Origin: Oxalobacteraceae sp. CFBP 8761
GTDB taxonomy: Bacteria > Pseudomonadota > Gammaproteobacteria > Burkholderiales > Burkholderiaceae_D
Direction of reading: 5' to 3'
DNA length: 64,000 bases
Assembly: GCA_014841595.1 (NCBI GenBank)
Contig: JACYUE010000003.1
Coordinates: 248,001 to 312,000 of the forward strand
Part shown: in pieces, positions 7,534 to 16,010 of the stretch
Numbering within the stretch: position 1 is the first letter of the stretch
Layout of the letters: each line of letters begins with the position of its first letter
The notes under the pieces: model-generated
The model's input: only the letters and a program-made list of their open reading frames with translations
Told to the model about the DNA's origin: nothing
The model's database searches: none
Position numbers and translations under genes: made by a program

Positions 7534-9387
7534 TCAGATTGCCTCCGTGCGCAGCATGAGCCACTCGAACGCGGCGCCTTCAACGTGGGGCGTCAGGCGC
7601 GCACGCACGGTGGCGTGGTAGTCGTTGAGCCAGACGATTTCATCGGGCCGCAGCAGCGAACGATCGAGGCAGCGGGTGTCGATCGGGCACAAGGTGAGCG
7701 TCTCGAAGGCCAGGTATTCGCCGAATTCGGTCTTGTTCGCGGCGACATTGAGTACCAGGTTTTCGATGCGGATGCCCCAGCGCCCCGGGCGATAAATGCC
7801 CGGCTCGATCGACGTGATCATGCCCGGCTCCATCGCGGTATGCGGGTCCGGCGGCACGGCCGGCGAGATCGTCTGCGGGCCTTCGTGCACATTCAGGAAG
7901 TAGCCGACGCCATGGCCGGTGCCGTGACCGTAGTCGATGCCGGCGGCCCAGATCGGAGCGCGTGCAATCGCGTCGAGCATTGGCGCGCGGGTGCCGCGCG
8001 GGAAGTGGGCGCCCGACAGCGCGATCAGGCCTTTCAGCACCAGCGTGTAGTCGCGCCGTTGATCGGCGCTCGGCGTGCCGACCGGGATCACGCGCGTGAT
8101 GTCGGTGGTGCCGCCCAGGTACTGGCCGCCCGAGTCGATCAGCAGCAGGCCGTCGCCTTCGATGGTGGCGCAGGTGGCGGCTTCAGCGCGGTAATGCATG
8201 ATCGCGCCATTGCTGTTGAAGCCCGCGATGGTCGAGAAACTCGCGCTGACGAAGTTCGGGCGGCGCGCGCGGGCAGCGGTGATGCGCGTGTCGATGTCGA
8301 CTTCGTTGATTGCACTGCGGTCTGCGTCCGCCAGCAGCGGCTCGAGCGCGGCGAAGAATTCGCACAGCGCGGCGCCATCCTGCTCCATCGCGGCGCGCAC
8401 GTTGACGGCTTCGCTATCGAGCTTGCGCGACTTGGCAAATGTGGTCGGGTTGATCGCCTCGACCACGTTCACGCCGCTGGCCACGCTCGCGCGCATGCCG
8501 GCCGTGACGCGGCGCGGATCGAGCAGCAGCGTTGCACCTTCGGGCAGCGCTTCGAGCGCATGCACGGCGTTCTCGTACGGCGCCAGGTGCACGTCGTCGG
8601 CTTCCAGACGCGCACGTACGTCAGCCGGCACCTTGCCGTCGCCAACGAACAGCGTGGCGTCGCCACGGCCGATCAGCGCATGGGCCAGGAACACGGGATT
8701 GAAGCTGACGTCGGCGCCGCGCAGGTTGAACAGGTAGGCGATGTCGTCGAGCGTCGAGACGAAGTGAAAACCAGCGCCATGCGCTTCCATCGCGGCGCGC
8801 GTGGCCTGCAGCTTGTCGGCGCGGGTGGCGGTGGCAAACGGTGGCAGGTGTTCGAATACAGCGTCGGCCGGCAGCGCCGGGCGCTCACGCCAGACATCGT
8901 CCAGCAGATCGAGATCGGTGCGCAGCACGACGCCTTTGGCCTGCAGCGCGTCAGCCAGCAGGCGTGCACCGGCCAGGCCCAGCACGCGCGCATCGACGGC
9001 GGCAGTCTGGCCGGCGGCAAGGTTGGCGGCGAGCCAATCGACGTGCAGCTGGCTGGCCGCGCCCGGGATCTTCATCAGCGCGATCTCGGTGCCGGCCAGT
9101 TCGGTTTCAGCCTGCGTGAAGTAGCGGCCATCGGTCCAGACGCCGGCAAATTTCGCGGTGGCGATGAAGGTGCCGACCGAGCCCGTGAAGCCGGACAGCC
9201 ATTCGCGGCCCTTCCAGTGACCGGGCAGGTATTCCGACAGGTGCGGGTCGCTCGACGGCACGATGACGGCGTCGATACCGTGGCGCGCCATGGCTGCGCG
9301 CAGTTGCGCGAGCCGGTCGGCGCGAAGGGCATGCGAGTCGGCGGAAGAGTCAGTGGAAGTGCGGGCTTGTTCGGTGGCGTCGGACAT
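7534..9387 (-). CDS. Aminopeptidase P family (M24B) Xaa-Pro aminopeptidase
   Basis: Cytosolic metallopeptidase removing N-terminal residues before proline. The 617-residue length fits the three-domain long form (two creatinase-N-like domains, then a catalytic pita-bread domain) rather than the 440-residue PepP. The metal ligands are all visible: D418 (LLIDSGG), D429 (GTTDITRV), H492 (GHGTGHG), E528 (SIEPGIY) and E542 (RIENLVL), with catalytic-type H501 (NVHEGP). ATG 9387 is chosen because the creatinase-N domain begins soon after; the open frame extends far upstream but only as antisense to hpt. No good Shine-Dalgarno is present. First gene of the coupled minus-strand cluster down to about 5.8 kb. 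Confidence 0.93.
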   Translation of the reverse strand: MSDATEQARTSTDSSADSHALRADRLAQLRAAMARHGIDAVIVPSSDPHLSEYLPGHWKGREWLSGFTGSVGTFIATAKFAGVWTDGRYFTQAETELAGTEIALMKIPGAASQLHVDWLAANLAAGQTAAVDARVLGLAGARLLADALQAKGVVLRTDLDLLDDVWRERPALPADAVFEHLPPFATATRADKLQATRAAMEAHGAGFHFVSTLDDIAYLFNLRGADVSFNPVFLAHALIGRGDATLFVGDGKVPADVRARLEADDVHLAPYENAVHALEALPEGATLLLDPRRVTAGMRASVASGVNVVEAINPTTFAKSRKLDSEAVNVRAAMEQDGAALCEFFAALEPLLADADRSAINEVDIDTRITAARARRPNFVSASFSTIAGFNSNGAIMHYRAEAATCATIEGDGLLLIDSGGQYLGGTTDITRVIPVGTPSADQRRDYTLVLKGLIALSGAHFPRGTRAPMLDAIARAPIWAAGIDYGHGTGHGVGYFLNVHEGPQTISPAVPPDPHTAMEPGMITSIEPGIYRPGRWGIRIENLVLNVAANKTEFGEYLAFETLTLCPIDTRCLDRSLLRPDEIVWLNDYHATVRARLTPHVEGAAFEWLMLRTEAI

Positions 9388-9531
9388 GGGCGGAGGCGTC
9401 GATTTGTTTTCCAAGCTGCGTATGATACGCCCCATTTGGCGCCGCCGACATACGCGGGGCGCCCCAACCGGAACACCCTCCAGCCCGGGGATCACGCATA
9501 ATGGCGCGGCATCCACCAGACATAGAGACCC

Positions 9532-10128
9532 ATGCTCGATTTTCATCATGAGCGCGCCCGCGCGCTGTTGGCGAACGCCACGCAGATCGTCACGCCGACT
9601 GAAGTCCAGGCCGCTGTCACCAGCGTCGCCGACCAGCTCAATGCGCGCTTTGCCGCGCCGGGCGCCACCGAGTTCCCGCTCGTGCTGGGCGTGATGGGCG
9701 GCGCGGTCGTGTTCACCGGCACGCTGCTGCCGCAACTGGCCTTCCCGCTCGACTTCGACTACATCCACGTCAGCCGCTACGGCGACGATGATCGTGGCGG
9801 CGAACTGGTGTGGAAAGTGATCCCGCGCCAGAACGTGGCGGGTCGCACGATCCTGCTGGTCGATGACATCCTCGACGAAGGCGAGACGCTGGCCCACGTC
9901 AAGCAGCGCCTGCTTGACATGGGCGCGGCCGAAGTGATGGTCGTGGTGTTTGCCGACAAGGACCTGGGCCGCGCCAAGCCGATCACGGCCGACCTGGTCG
10001 GTTTGAGCCTGCCGAACAAGTTCGTCGTCGGCTTCGGAATGGACGTGTATGGCTACTGGCGCAACCTGCCGGGCCTGTGGACGATCCGGCCCGAGGATTT
10101 GAAGCAGCCCGACGCGCCAGCAGCCTGA
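9532..10128 (+). CDS. hpt: Hypoxanthine-guanine phosphoribosyltransferase
   Basis: Purine-salvage enzyme converting hypoxanthine or guanine plus PRPP to IMP or GMP. The 198-residue protein carries the PRPP-binding loop ILLVDDILDEGET (residues 107-119), the early VMGGAVVF pyrophosphate-binding loop near residue 55, and the C-terminal FVVGFGMDVYGYWRNLPGL segment typical of this longer betaproteobacterial form. It is divergent from the aminopeptidase gene and converges with the flavin oxidoreductase gene, the two stops being only 7 bp apart. Confidence 0.93.
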   Translation: MLDFHHERARALLANATQIVTPTEVQAAVTSVADQLNARFAAPGATEFPLVLGVMGGAVVFTGTLLPQLAFPLDFDYIHVSRYGDDDRGGELVWKVIPRQNVAGRTILLVDDILDEGETLAHVKQRLLDMGAAEVMVVVFADKDLGRAKPITADLVGLSLPNKFVVGFGMDVYGYWRNLPGLWTIRPEDLKQPDAPAA

Positions 10129-10135
10129 GCGTTTT

Positions 10136-11089
10136 TTAAAGCGCCAGGCGGGCGCGCGCCGCCATGTATTCGGCCGTGAGCCGTGCGACCATGTCGGCCA
10201 CCGTCGGCACGTCATCCATCAGGCCAACGCCCTGCCCCGCGCCCCAGATGTCGCGCCAGGCCTTGGCGCTGCCCGAACCAAAGCTCATCTTGCTCTTGTC
10301 CGATTCGGGCAGGTTGTCCGGGTCCAGCCCGGCCGCGACGATCGATTTTTTCAGGTAGTTGCCGTGCACGCCCGTAAACAGGTTCGTGTAGACCACGTCG
10401 GCTGCCGTCGATTCGACGATCGCATTGCGGTAGTCGTCGCTGACGTTCGATTCCTTCGTCGCCAGCCAGCGCGAACCGATGTAGGCAAAGTCGGCGCCCA
10501 TCGCCTGCGCGGCCAGGATCGCGTCGCCGGTGGCAATCGAGCCGGACAGCGCGATCGGTCCCTTGAACATCTTGCGGATTTCGCCCACCAGCGCGAATGG
10601 CGACAGCGCGCCCGCATGGCCGCCGGCGCCAGCGGCCACCAGGATCAGGCCATCGACGCCCGCTTCCAGCGCTTTTTCGGCGTGGCGGATCGAGACGATA
10701 TCGTGCAGCACGATGCCACCGTATGAATGCACGGCGTCCATCATCTCGCGCGGCGGCGCGCGCAGCGACGAAATGATGATCGGTATCTGGTGCTTGACGC
10801 AGACTTCGACGTCATGCGCCAGGCGGTCGTTCGACTGGTGGACGATCTGGTTGACGGCGATCGGGCCGACCTTCTTGCCCGGATTGGCCGCTGCGTAGTC
10901 GGCCAGTTCACGCTGCAGGTCGGTCAGCCAGGCGTCGAGCATCTCGGCCGGCCGGGCATTCAATGCCGGGAACGAGCCCACGATGCCGGCCTTGCACTGG
11001 GCTGCCACCAGCGCGGGTCCGCTGGCAATGAACATCGGCGAAGCGATGACAGGAAGGGACAGGTCTTGCAGCGCGGCGGGCATCGTCAT
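10136..11089 (-). CDS. NAD(P)H-dependent flavin oxidoreductase / nitronate monooxygenase-like
   Basis: FMN-dependent TIM-barrel protein of the 2-nitropropane dioxygenase/nitronate monooxygenase family, 317 residues. Visible features are the N-terminal PVIASPMFIASGPALVAA, the glycine-rich LILVAAGAGGHAGALSPFAL phosphate-binding region near residues 154-173 with the catalytic-type His in GGHAG, and the IALSGSIATGDAILAAQAMGADFAYIGSRW segment that binds FMN phosphate. The family covers nitronate oxidation and other flavin reductions, so the physiological substrate stays open. It stands alone between two convergent or divergent neighbours. Confidence 0.87.
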   Translation of the reverse strand: MTMPAALQDLSLPVIASPMFIASGPALVAAQCKAGIVGSFPALNARPAEMLDAWLTDLQRELADYAAANPGKKVGPIAVNQIVHQSNDRLAHDVEVCVKHQIPIIISSLRAPPREMMDAVHSYGGIVLHDIVSIRHAEKALEAGVDGLILVAAGAGGHAGALSPFALVGEIRKMFKGPIALSGSIATGDAILAAQAMGADFAYIGSRWLATKESNVSDDYRNAIVESTAADVVYTNLFTGVHGNYLKKSIVAAGLDPDNLPESDKSKMSFGSGSAKAWRDIWGAGQGVGLMDDVPTVADMVARLTAEYMAARARLAL

Positions 11090-11177
11090 GGAAGCTCTCG
11101 GTGGTGGATGGAAGATGGGCCTGATTATAGCCCTGAAAAAAGTACGACCGTGCTAGATTCCTGCCTCTAAACGACCG

Positions 11178-11372
11178 TTATTGCCAGTCGATCTCGCCCT
11201 CGCGGCGCCGGATCTCGGCCCAGATCGCGCGTTTGGTCTCGTCCGTGGCCGTGCCCCAGGCGACGATTTCATCGATGGTGCGCAGGCAACCCTGGCACAG
11301 GCCCGTCTCGGGGACCATCTGGCAGATATTGATACAGGGCGACGGTACGGGGATTTGCAGTTCGGGAGCCAT
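11178..11372 (-). CDS. DUF1289-domain small Cys-rich protein
   Basis: A 64-residue protein from ATG 11372 with the DUF1289 pattern PSPCINICQMVPETGLCQGC followed by RTIDEIVAWG and a Trp-containing tail. Four cysteines in C-x3-C...C-x2-C suggest metal binding, which is inferred and not shown. The frame is open ten more codons to an ATG at 11402; I prefer the shorter form because the conserved domain begins right after it, although no clear Shine-Dalgarno decides. Function unknown. Confidence 0.85.
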   Translation of the reverse strand: MAPELQIPVPSPCINICQMVPETGLCQGCLRTIDEIVAWGTATDETKRAIWAEIRRREGEIDWQ

Positions 11373-11483
11373 CGTTCGCAGTGGTGGAAAATAAAGTGGC
11401 ATTATCGCGCGGCTGGCAGTCCAGCGCCGCGCGTTGCCCGTCTTTTACTATACTGGGGCAACGCCACTTTGCACGAGGTGCCC

Positions 11484-11963
11484 ATGAAATTGCACGATGT
11501 TCTCCTGGCTGGCCTGTTCGGCCTGTCCACGGCCGCCTCTGGCCAAACGCTCTCTCCCGATGGTTACGGCAAGATCGGGTTTGGCCAGCAGCTGGGCGCC
11601 GTCGAGCGCCAGTTGGGCCAGCGCGCCTCGCCCCGCCCGGCCGACCCGGCCTGCTCGATGGTGGCCTTCAAACGGTATCCCGATGTCCGCTTCATGGTTG
11701 AAAATGGCGTGATCACGCGCGCGGATGCCAGCCGGATCGTGCGCAACAGCGCCGGGATTACGGCGCGCATGTCGGTGAAGGAGGCACAGCGCCATCGCCC
11801 GGCGTTGCAGGTCGGGCCACACAAATACGACGAGAACGGCCAGTACCTAACGCTCGCGCAGGGCAAGGACAAGGCGCTGATCTTCGAAGCGAGCAAAGGC
11901 AAGCTGCAGCGCATGCGCGCGGGCCTTAAACCGGCCGTGGAGTACGTGGAAACCTGCGGTTGA
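11484..11963 (+). CDS. Exported hypothetical protein, 159 aa
   Basis: The N-terminus MKLHDVLLAGLFGLSTAASG is a signal peptide, so the protein is probably periplasmic. The mature part has two cysteines (one in DPACSMVAF, one two residues from the C-terminus) that could form a disulfide. It contains KIGFGQQLGAVERQLGQR and RFMVENGVITRADASRIVR, which read like a small enzyme-inhibitor or binding domain, but I cannot name a family. A GAGGTG Shine-Dalgarno precedes ATG 11484. The frame is open upstream to 11181 only as antisense to the DUF1289 gene. Confidence 0.75.
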   Translation: MKLHDVLLAGLFGLSTAASGQTLSPDGYGKIGFGQQLGAVERQLGQRASPRPADPACSMVAFKRYPDVRFMVENGVITRADASRIVRNSAGITARMSVKEAQRHRPALQVGPHKYDENGQYLTLAQGKDKALIFEASKGKLQRMRAGLKPAVEYVETCG

Positions 11964-11980
11964 GCATGCGTTGGCGCTTG

Positions 11981-11992
11981 ATGTGATCACAT
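11981..11992. promoter_or_regulatory. Palindrome ATGTGATCACAT, possible operator
   Basis: A perfect 12-bp palindrome sits between the exported hypothetical gene and the esterase gene, 115 bp before the esterase start and close to AT-rich promoter-like sequence. The half-site TGTGATC resembles CRP/FNR-family half-sites, but the spacing does not match the standard CRP or FNR operators, so the binding protein is unknown. Confidence 0.3.
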
Positions 11993-12107
11993 AGATCAAT
12001 GTTCCGTATCTAACGCAGCAGCATATATAAGGGCCGTTCGGCAACGCTGGCAAGGTTCGTGTAAGCTCATGGCCTGAAATTGGTGCACTGCACAAAAAAG
12101 GAATGCC

Positions 12108-13217
12108 ATGAAACTCAACCGACTCATGCTGGCGCAAATGCGCAGCGCTACCCGAACGCTCTGGCGCTCGGGTCCGGTGACCCCTGGCGCAGCAGTACGG
12201 CAAGCGATGAGCAACGTCAACGCGTTGCACCGGGTCGCCCGACAACAGATGCGTGACTTCACGATGACGGTGACGCCGACGGAATCTGCGCCGGAATCCG
12301 CGCCGGCCCCTGCGCCCGCCGTCACGCCTGCGCCCTCCGCCACGCCTGCTGCCGCGCCCGCAGCAACGGCCAGCGCGCCGCTGACCGGCACCTTCATCGC
12401 CGGCAGTCACACCAATGCCGCCGGCACGCGTGACTACAAGCTCTACGTCCCAGCGAGCTACACGGACGGCCCCGCGCCGCTGGTGGTGATGCTGCACGGC
12501 TGCACGCAGGACCCGGACGACTTCGCCGCTGGCACCGGGATGAACGTGCTGGCCGAAGAGGTCGGCTGCCTGGTGCTGTACCCGGCGCAAAGTAAAAGCG
12601 CCAACCCGTCGCGCTGCTGGAACTGGTTCAACGCCGTCGATCAGCGCCGCGATGAAGGCGAGCCGTCGCTGATTGCAGGCATGACGCAGACGATCATGGA
12701 CACCTACAGCGTCGATGCGAGCCAGGTGTATGTGGCAGGCCTGTCCGCCGGCGGCGCGATGGCCACCATCATGGGCACGCTGTATCCCGACCTGTACGCC
12801 GCCGTCGGCGTGCATTCCGGCTTGCCATTTGCATCGGCCAACGATTTGTCGTCGGCCCTGGCGGCGATGAAGGGCGACTTCCGGCGCAGTCAGCTCGAGA
12901 ACCAGCCCCTGCCGGTCATCGTGTTCCATGGCGACCGCGATACGACAGTGCACCCGGCCAATGGCGAAGAAGTGGTGGCGCAAGGCGCACGCCATTTGCC
13001 ACAGCCGGGCACGACCGAACCGGGCAATGTGCCGGACGGCCATGCCTATACGCGCACGCTGTATCCGGCCACCGATGGCACCGTGCAGGCCGAGCACTGG
13101 CTGGTGCATGGCGCGGGCCATGCGTGGTCGGGCGGGCAGGTAAACGGCAGCTACACCGACGGCAAGGGGCCTGACGCCAGCCGCGAAATGATGCGCTTTT
13201 TCCGTACCCAGCGCTGA
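12108..13217 (+). CDS. Extracellular-type PHB depolymerase / feruloyl-esterase-like alpha/beta hydrolase
   Basis: Serine esterase of the short-chain-length polyhydroxyalkanoate depolymerase (catalytic domain type 1)/LpqC family, 369 residues. The catalytic triad candidates are S213 in GLSAGGA, D278 in HGDRDTTVHP and H338 in HGAGHAWSGG; the oxyanion region is LHGCTQDPDDFA (residues 129-140). Residues 57-95 form a Pro/Ala-rich linker after a basic amphipathic N-terminus with no classic signal peptide, so localisation is unclear; proteins with this N-terminal block are often annotated as PHB depolymerase-family esterases. It is monocistronic. A 12-bp palindrome lies about 115 bp upstream. Confidence 0.85.
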   Translation: MKLNRLMLAQMRSATRTLWRSGPVTPGAAVRQAMSNVNALHRVARQQMRDFTMTVTPTESAPESAPAPAPAVTPAPSATPAAAPAATASAPLTGTFIAGSHTNAAGTRDYKLYVPASYTDGPAPLVVMLHGCTQDPDDFAAGTGMNVLAEEVGCLVLYPAQSKSANPSRCWNWFNAVDQRRDEGEPSLIAGMTQTIMDTYSVDASQVYVAGLSAGGAMATIMGTLYPDLYAAVGVHSGLPFASANDLSSALAAMKGDFRRSQLENQPLPVIVFHGDRDTTVHPANGEEVVAQGARHLPQPGTTEPGNVPDGHAYTRTLYPATDGTVQAEHWLVHGAGHAWSGGQVNGSYTDGKGPDASREMMRFFRTQR

Positions 13218-13221
13218 GGCG

Positions 13222-13413
13222 TCAGGGCGGCGTGGCAGATGGGGGCTGGCTTTGCGCGGCAATGTGGGCGCGCAGACATGCCGGACACCAGCAGCCAGCC
13301 GCTTCCTGCGGCACCGCCACCGCCGGCGGCAATGCCGTGCACCAGCACGGCGCGCTGTCGCCATCGGCCATCGCGCAGCTGAACGAAGCGCCGCAGCGCG
13401 TGCAACTATTCAT
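13222..13413 (-). CDS. Cysteine-rich CWC-family small protein
   Basis: A 63-residue protein from ATG 13413 with the pattern CTRCGASFSC, SAPCWC and GCWCPACL: eight cysteines in paired motifs including the CWC tripeptide that names the family. It probably binds zinc or another metal. Its stop is 4 bp from the convergent esterase stop. The frame is open 36 codons upstream, but those residues are hydrophobic and atypical for the family, so the internal start is used. Confidence 0.82.
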   Translation of the reverse strand: MNSCTRCGASFSCAMADGDSAPCWCTALPPAVAVPQEAAGCWCPACLRAHIAAQSQPPSATPP

Positions 13414-13583
13414 GGTCTGAACAGCCTTGAAGATGGATGGCGAACGGCGGGAATGGCATGGCAGGAGTAGAGTGGTGGGTGCTGCTATAAAATACAACAT
13501 AACACCGCCCACTCCCCACAAGGTTTACGCTGTTTTTATGGCATTTGGCTGTAAAATCTCGCGACAATTATTTCGGACTCTCC

Positions 13584-14513
13584 ATGAACGCTCAAGTGAC
13601 CAGCCTGACCACCGACGACCAACCTAACGACCTCGCGGGCGTCTCCCCGGCGATCAAGGCGCAGATCCTGGCCGAAGCGCTTCCGTACATCCGTAATTTC
13701 CACGGCAAGACCATCGTCATCAAATACGGTGGCAACGCCATGACCGACGAGCGCCTGAAGCACGGCTTCGCGCGCGACGTCATTCTGCTCAAGCTGGTGG
13801 GCATGAACCCGGTCGTGGTGCACGGCGGCGGCCCGCAGATCGACAACGCGCTGAAGAAAATCGGCAAGCAAGGCACGTTCGTGCAGGGCATGCGCATCAC
13901 TGACGAAGAAACCATGGAAGTGGTGGAGTGGGTGCTGGGCGGCGAAGTCCAGCAAGACATCGTCATGCTGATCAACCACTACGGTGGCCAGGCCGTGGGC
14001 CTGACCGGCAAGGATGGTGGCCTGATCCGCGCGCGCCGCATGGCCATGCCCGACAAGGAAAAACCGGGCGAGTTCCTCGACATCGGCTTTGTTGGCGAGA
14101 TCGACGCCATCAACCCGGCCGTCGTCAAGGCGCTGCAGGACGACGCGTTCATCCCGATCATTTCGCCGATCGGCTTCGGCCAGGACGGCCAGGCCTACAA
14201 CATTAATGCCGACGTCGTCGCCGGCAAGATCGCCGAAATCCTGAAGGCCGAAAAGCTGATCATGATGACCAACATCGCTGGTGTGCAAGATAAATCGGGC
14301 AACCTCGTCACCGACCTGTCGGCGCGCGAGATCGACGAGATGTTCGCTGACGGCACGATCTCGGGCGGCATGCTGCCCAAGATTTCATCGGCCCTCGACG
14401 CTGCCAAATCGGGTGTGAACACCGTGCACATCATCGACGGCCGCATCGAACACTCATTGCTGCTCGAAGTCTTGACCGAACAGGCTTTTGGCACTATGAT
14501 CCGGTCTCATTAA
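13584..14513 (+). CDS. argB: Acetylglutamate kinase
   Basis: Second step of arginine biosynthesis: ATP-dependent phosphorylation of N-acetyl-L-glutamate. The 309-residue amino-acid kinase shows [11 protein letters not shown] (residues 45-55), [10 protein letters not shown] (74-83), [12 protein letters not shown] and the C-terminal [19 protein letters not shown], all diagnostic for ArgB. ATG 13584 fits the usual betaproteobacterial N-terminus; the frame is open for 13 more codons from a TTG with no support. The gene precedes the tRNA-Thr gene by about 40 bp, so the tRNA could be partly read through from argB. Confidence 0.96.
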   Translation: MNAQVTSLTTDDQPNDLAGVSPAIKAQILAEALPYIRNFHGKTIVIKYGGNAMTDERLKHGFARDVILLKLVGMNPVVVHGGGPQIDNALKKIGKQGTFVQGMRITDEETMEVVEWVLGGEVQQDIVMLINHYGGQAVGLTGKDGGLIRARRMAMPDKEKPGEFLDIGFVGEIDAINPAVVKALQDDAFIPIISPIGFGQDGQAYNINADVVAGKIAEILKAEKLIMMTNIAGVQDKSGNLVTDLSAREIDEMFADGTISGGMLPKISSALDAAKSGVNTVHIIDGRIEHSLLLEVLTEQAFGTMIRSH

Positions 14514-14555
14514 ATTTTTTGTGGCGGAAACAATCGCCACAGAAAAACCAGTACC

Positions 14556-14630
<75 letters not shown>

Positions 14631-14669
14631 TCGCTTCACCTCCCCTCTGCTTTACCAACGCCTCGTACC

Positions 14670-15398
14670 GTGGCCACTTCCCTACCCCGCGCACCTGTCT
14701 GGTTATTTGACCTCGACAACACCCTGCACGACGCATCGCATGCGATTTTTCCGGCGATCAGCGCCAACATGAACACCTATATCGCGCGCGTGCTCAGCCA
14801 GAATGGCGAAACTGCCACGCAAGCGATGATCAATGCCGCGCGCGTCGGGTACTGGAAGCGCTACGGCGCGACCCTGCTCGGCATGATGCGCCATCACCAG
14901 GTGTGCCCGACCGACTTCCTGCGCGAGACGCACGATATCGGGCCGCTGGCCGACCTGCTGCGCTTCGAGCGCGGCCTGGGCCGCCTGCTGCGCCGCCTGC
15001 CGGGCCGCAAGATCCTGCTGACCAATGCGCCCAACTCGTACTCGACCGAGATCGTGCGCCGCCTGAAGCTGCACAACCATTTCTCGCACCATGTGGCGAT
15101 CGAGCACATGCACGTGCACCGCCAGTTGCGGCCCAAGCCGTCCAAGCTGATGCTGCGCCGCCTCTTGCGCAAGCATGGCGTGGCCGCGCAGCGCTGCATC
15201 CTGGTCGAAGACACGCTGGCCAATCTGCGCACCGCGCGCCAGCTGGGCCTGCGTACCGTCTGGGTCACGCAATACCTGCGCATGGCCGATCCGATTGGCA
15301 CCGCCCCCCTGCCGAGGACATTGAAATGCCCCGGTTACGTCAATGTCAAAGTAAAATCCGTGCGGCAACTTCCTGCGCGGCTGTCGAGGCTGCGTTAA
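14670..15398 (+). CDS. HAD-superfamily hydrolase, pyrimidine 5'-nucleotidase type
   Basis: A 242-residue haloacid-dehalogenase phosphatase. The nucleophile motif FDLDNTLHDAS (residues 13-23) has both catalytic aspartates, motif II is LLTNAPN near residue 117, the lysine is in RPKPSKL and motif IV is ILVEDTLANL near residue 174. The architecture matches the SDT1/pyrimidine 5'-nucleotidase branch, where the substrate may be UMP or CMP. The start is GTG at 14670. It is followed 24 bp later by slmA, so the two probably share a transcript. Confidence 0.88.
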   Translation: MATSLPRAPVWLFDLDNTLHDASHAIFPAISANMNTYIARVLSQNGETATQAMINAARVGYWKRYGATLLGMMRHHQVCPTDFLRETHDIGPLADLLRFERGLGRLLRRLPGRKILLTNAPNSYSTEIVRRLKLHNHFSHHVAIEHMHVHRQLRPKPSKLMLRRLLRKHGVAAQRCILVEDTLANLRTARQLGLRTVWVTQYLRMADPIGTAPLPRTLKCPGYVNVKVKSVRQLPARLSRLR

Positions 15399-15422
15399 TC
15401 GATCAACACTCCTAGGGATCCC

Positions 15423-16001
15423 ATGGCAAGCACGAAGCCCGGCCAGCGCAAGCTGCAAATCCTTCAGGCCCTGGCCGCGATGCTCGAGCAGCCCAAGGGC
15501 GAGAAAATCACCACCGCCGCCCTGGCCGCGCGCCTGGGCGTCTCTGAAGCAGCGTTGTACCGCCACTTTGCCAGCAAGGCGCAAATGTACGAGGGGTTGA
15601 TCGAGTTCATCGAGACCTCGGTGTTTGGCGTCATCAATCAGATTACTGAACACGAAGAAGGCGGCCTGGATCAGACGCGCGCAATCGTGCAGATGTTGCT
15701 GGGTTTTGCAGCGAACAATCCGGGCATGACGCGCGTGCTGATCGGCGACGCGCTGGTGAACGAAGACGAGCGCCTGCAGCACCGCATGAACGCGTTTCAC
15801 GACAAGGTCGAGCTGGCGTTCAAGGGGGCGTTGCGCGTGGCCGTCACGCAGGGCCATGGCCAGGAAGCCGATGTCGCCGGCCGCGCGAGCCTGTTGATGA
15901 ATTACGTCACCGGCCGCTGGCACCGCTTTGCCAAGACCGGCTTCAAGGTCAATCCCGTGGAAGGCACGGCGCTGCACCTGTCGTTGCTGCTGGCAGCGTA
16001 A
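15423..16001 (+). CDS. slmA: Nucleoid occlusion factor SlmA (TetR family)
   Basis: DNA-binding protein that blocks FtsZ ring formation over the nucleoid. The 192-residue protein has an N-terminal TetR-type helix-turn-helix, with TTAALAARLGVSEAALYRHF at residues 30-49, followed by the SlmA-type SKAQMYEGLIEFIE and C-terminal RWHRFAKTGFKVNP. Length and these blocks match SlmA rather than a metabolic TetR repressor. It lies 9 bp upstream of the PabB-PabC fusion gene. Confidence 0.9.
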   Translation: MASTKPGQRKLQILQALAAMLEQPKGEKITTAALAARLGVSEAALYRHFASKAQMYEGLIEFIETSVFGVINQITEHEEGGLDQTRAIVQMLLGFAANNPGMTRVLIGDALVNEDERLQHRMNAFHDKVELAFKGALRVAVTQGHGQEADVAGRASLLMNYVTGRWHRFAKTGFKVNPVEGTALHLSLLLAA

Positions 16002-16010
16002 AATCCCGGG

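Noticed and set aside
11981..11992. A full CRP operator
   Set aside because: The palindrome lacks the 6-bp spacer of the CRP consensus, so only a generic operator is suggested.
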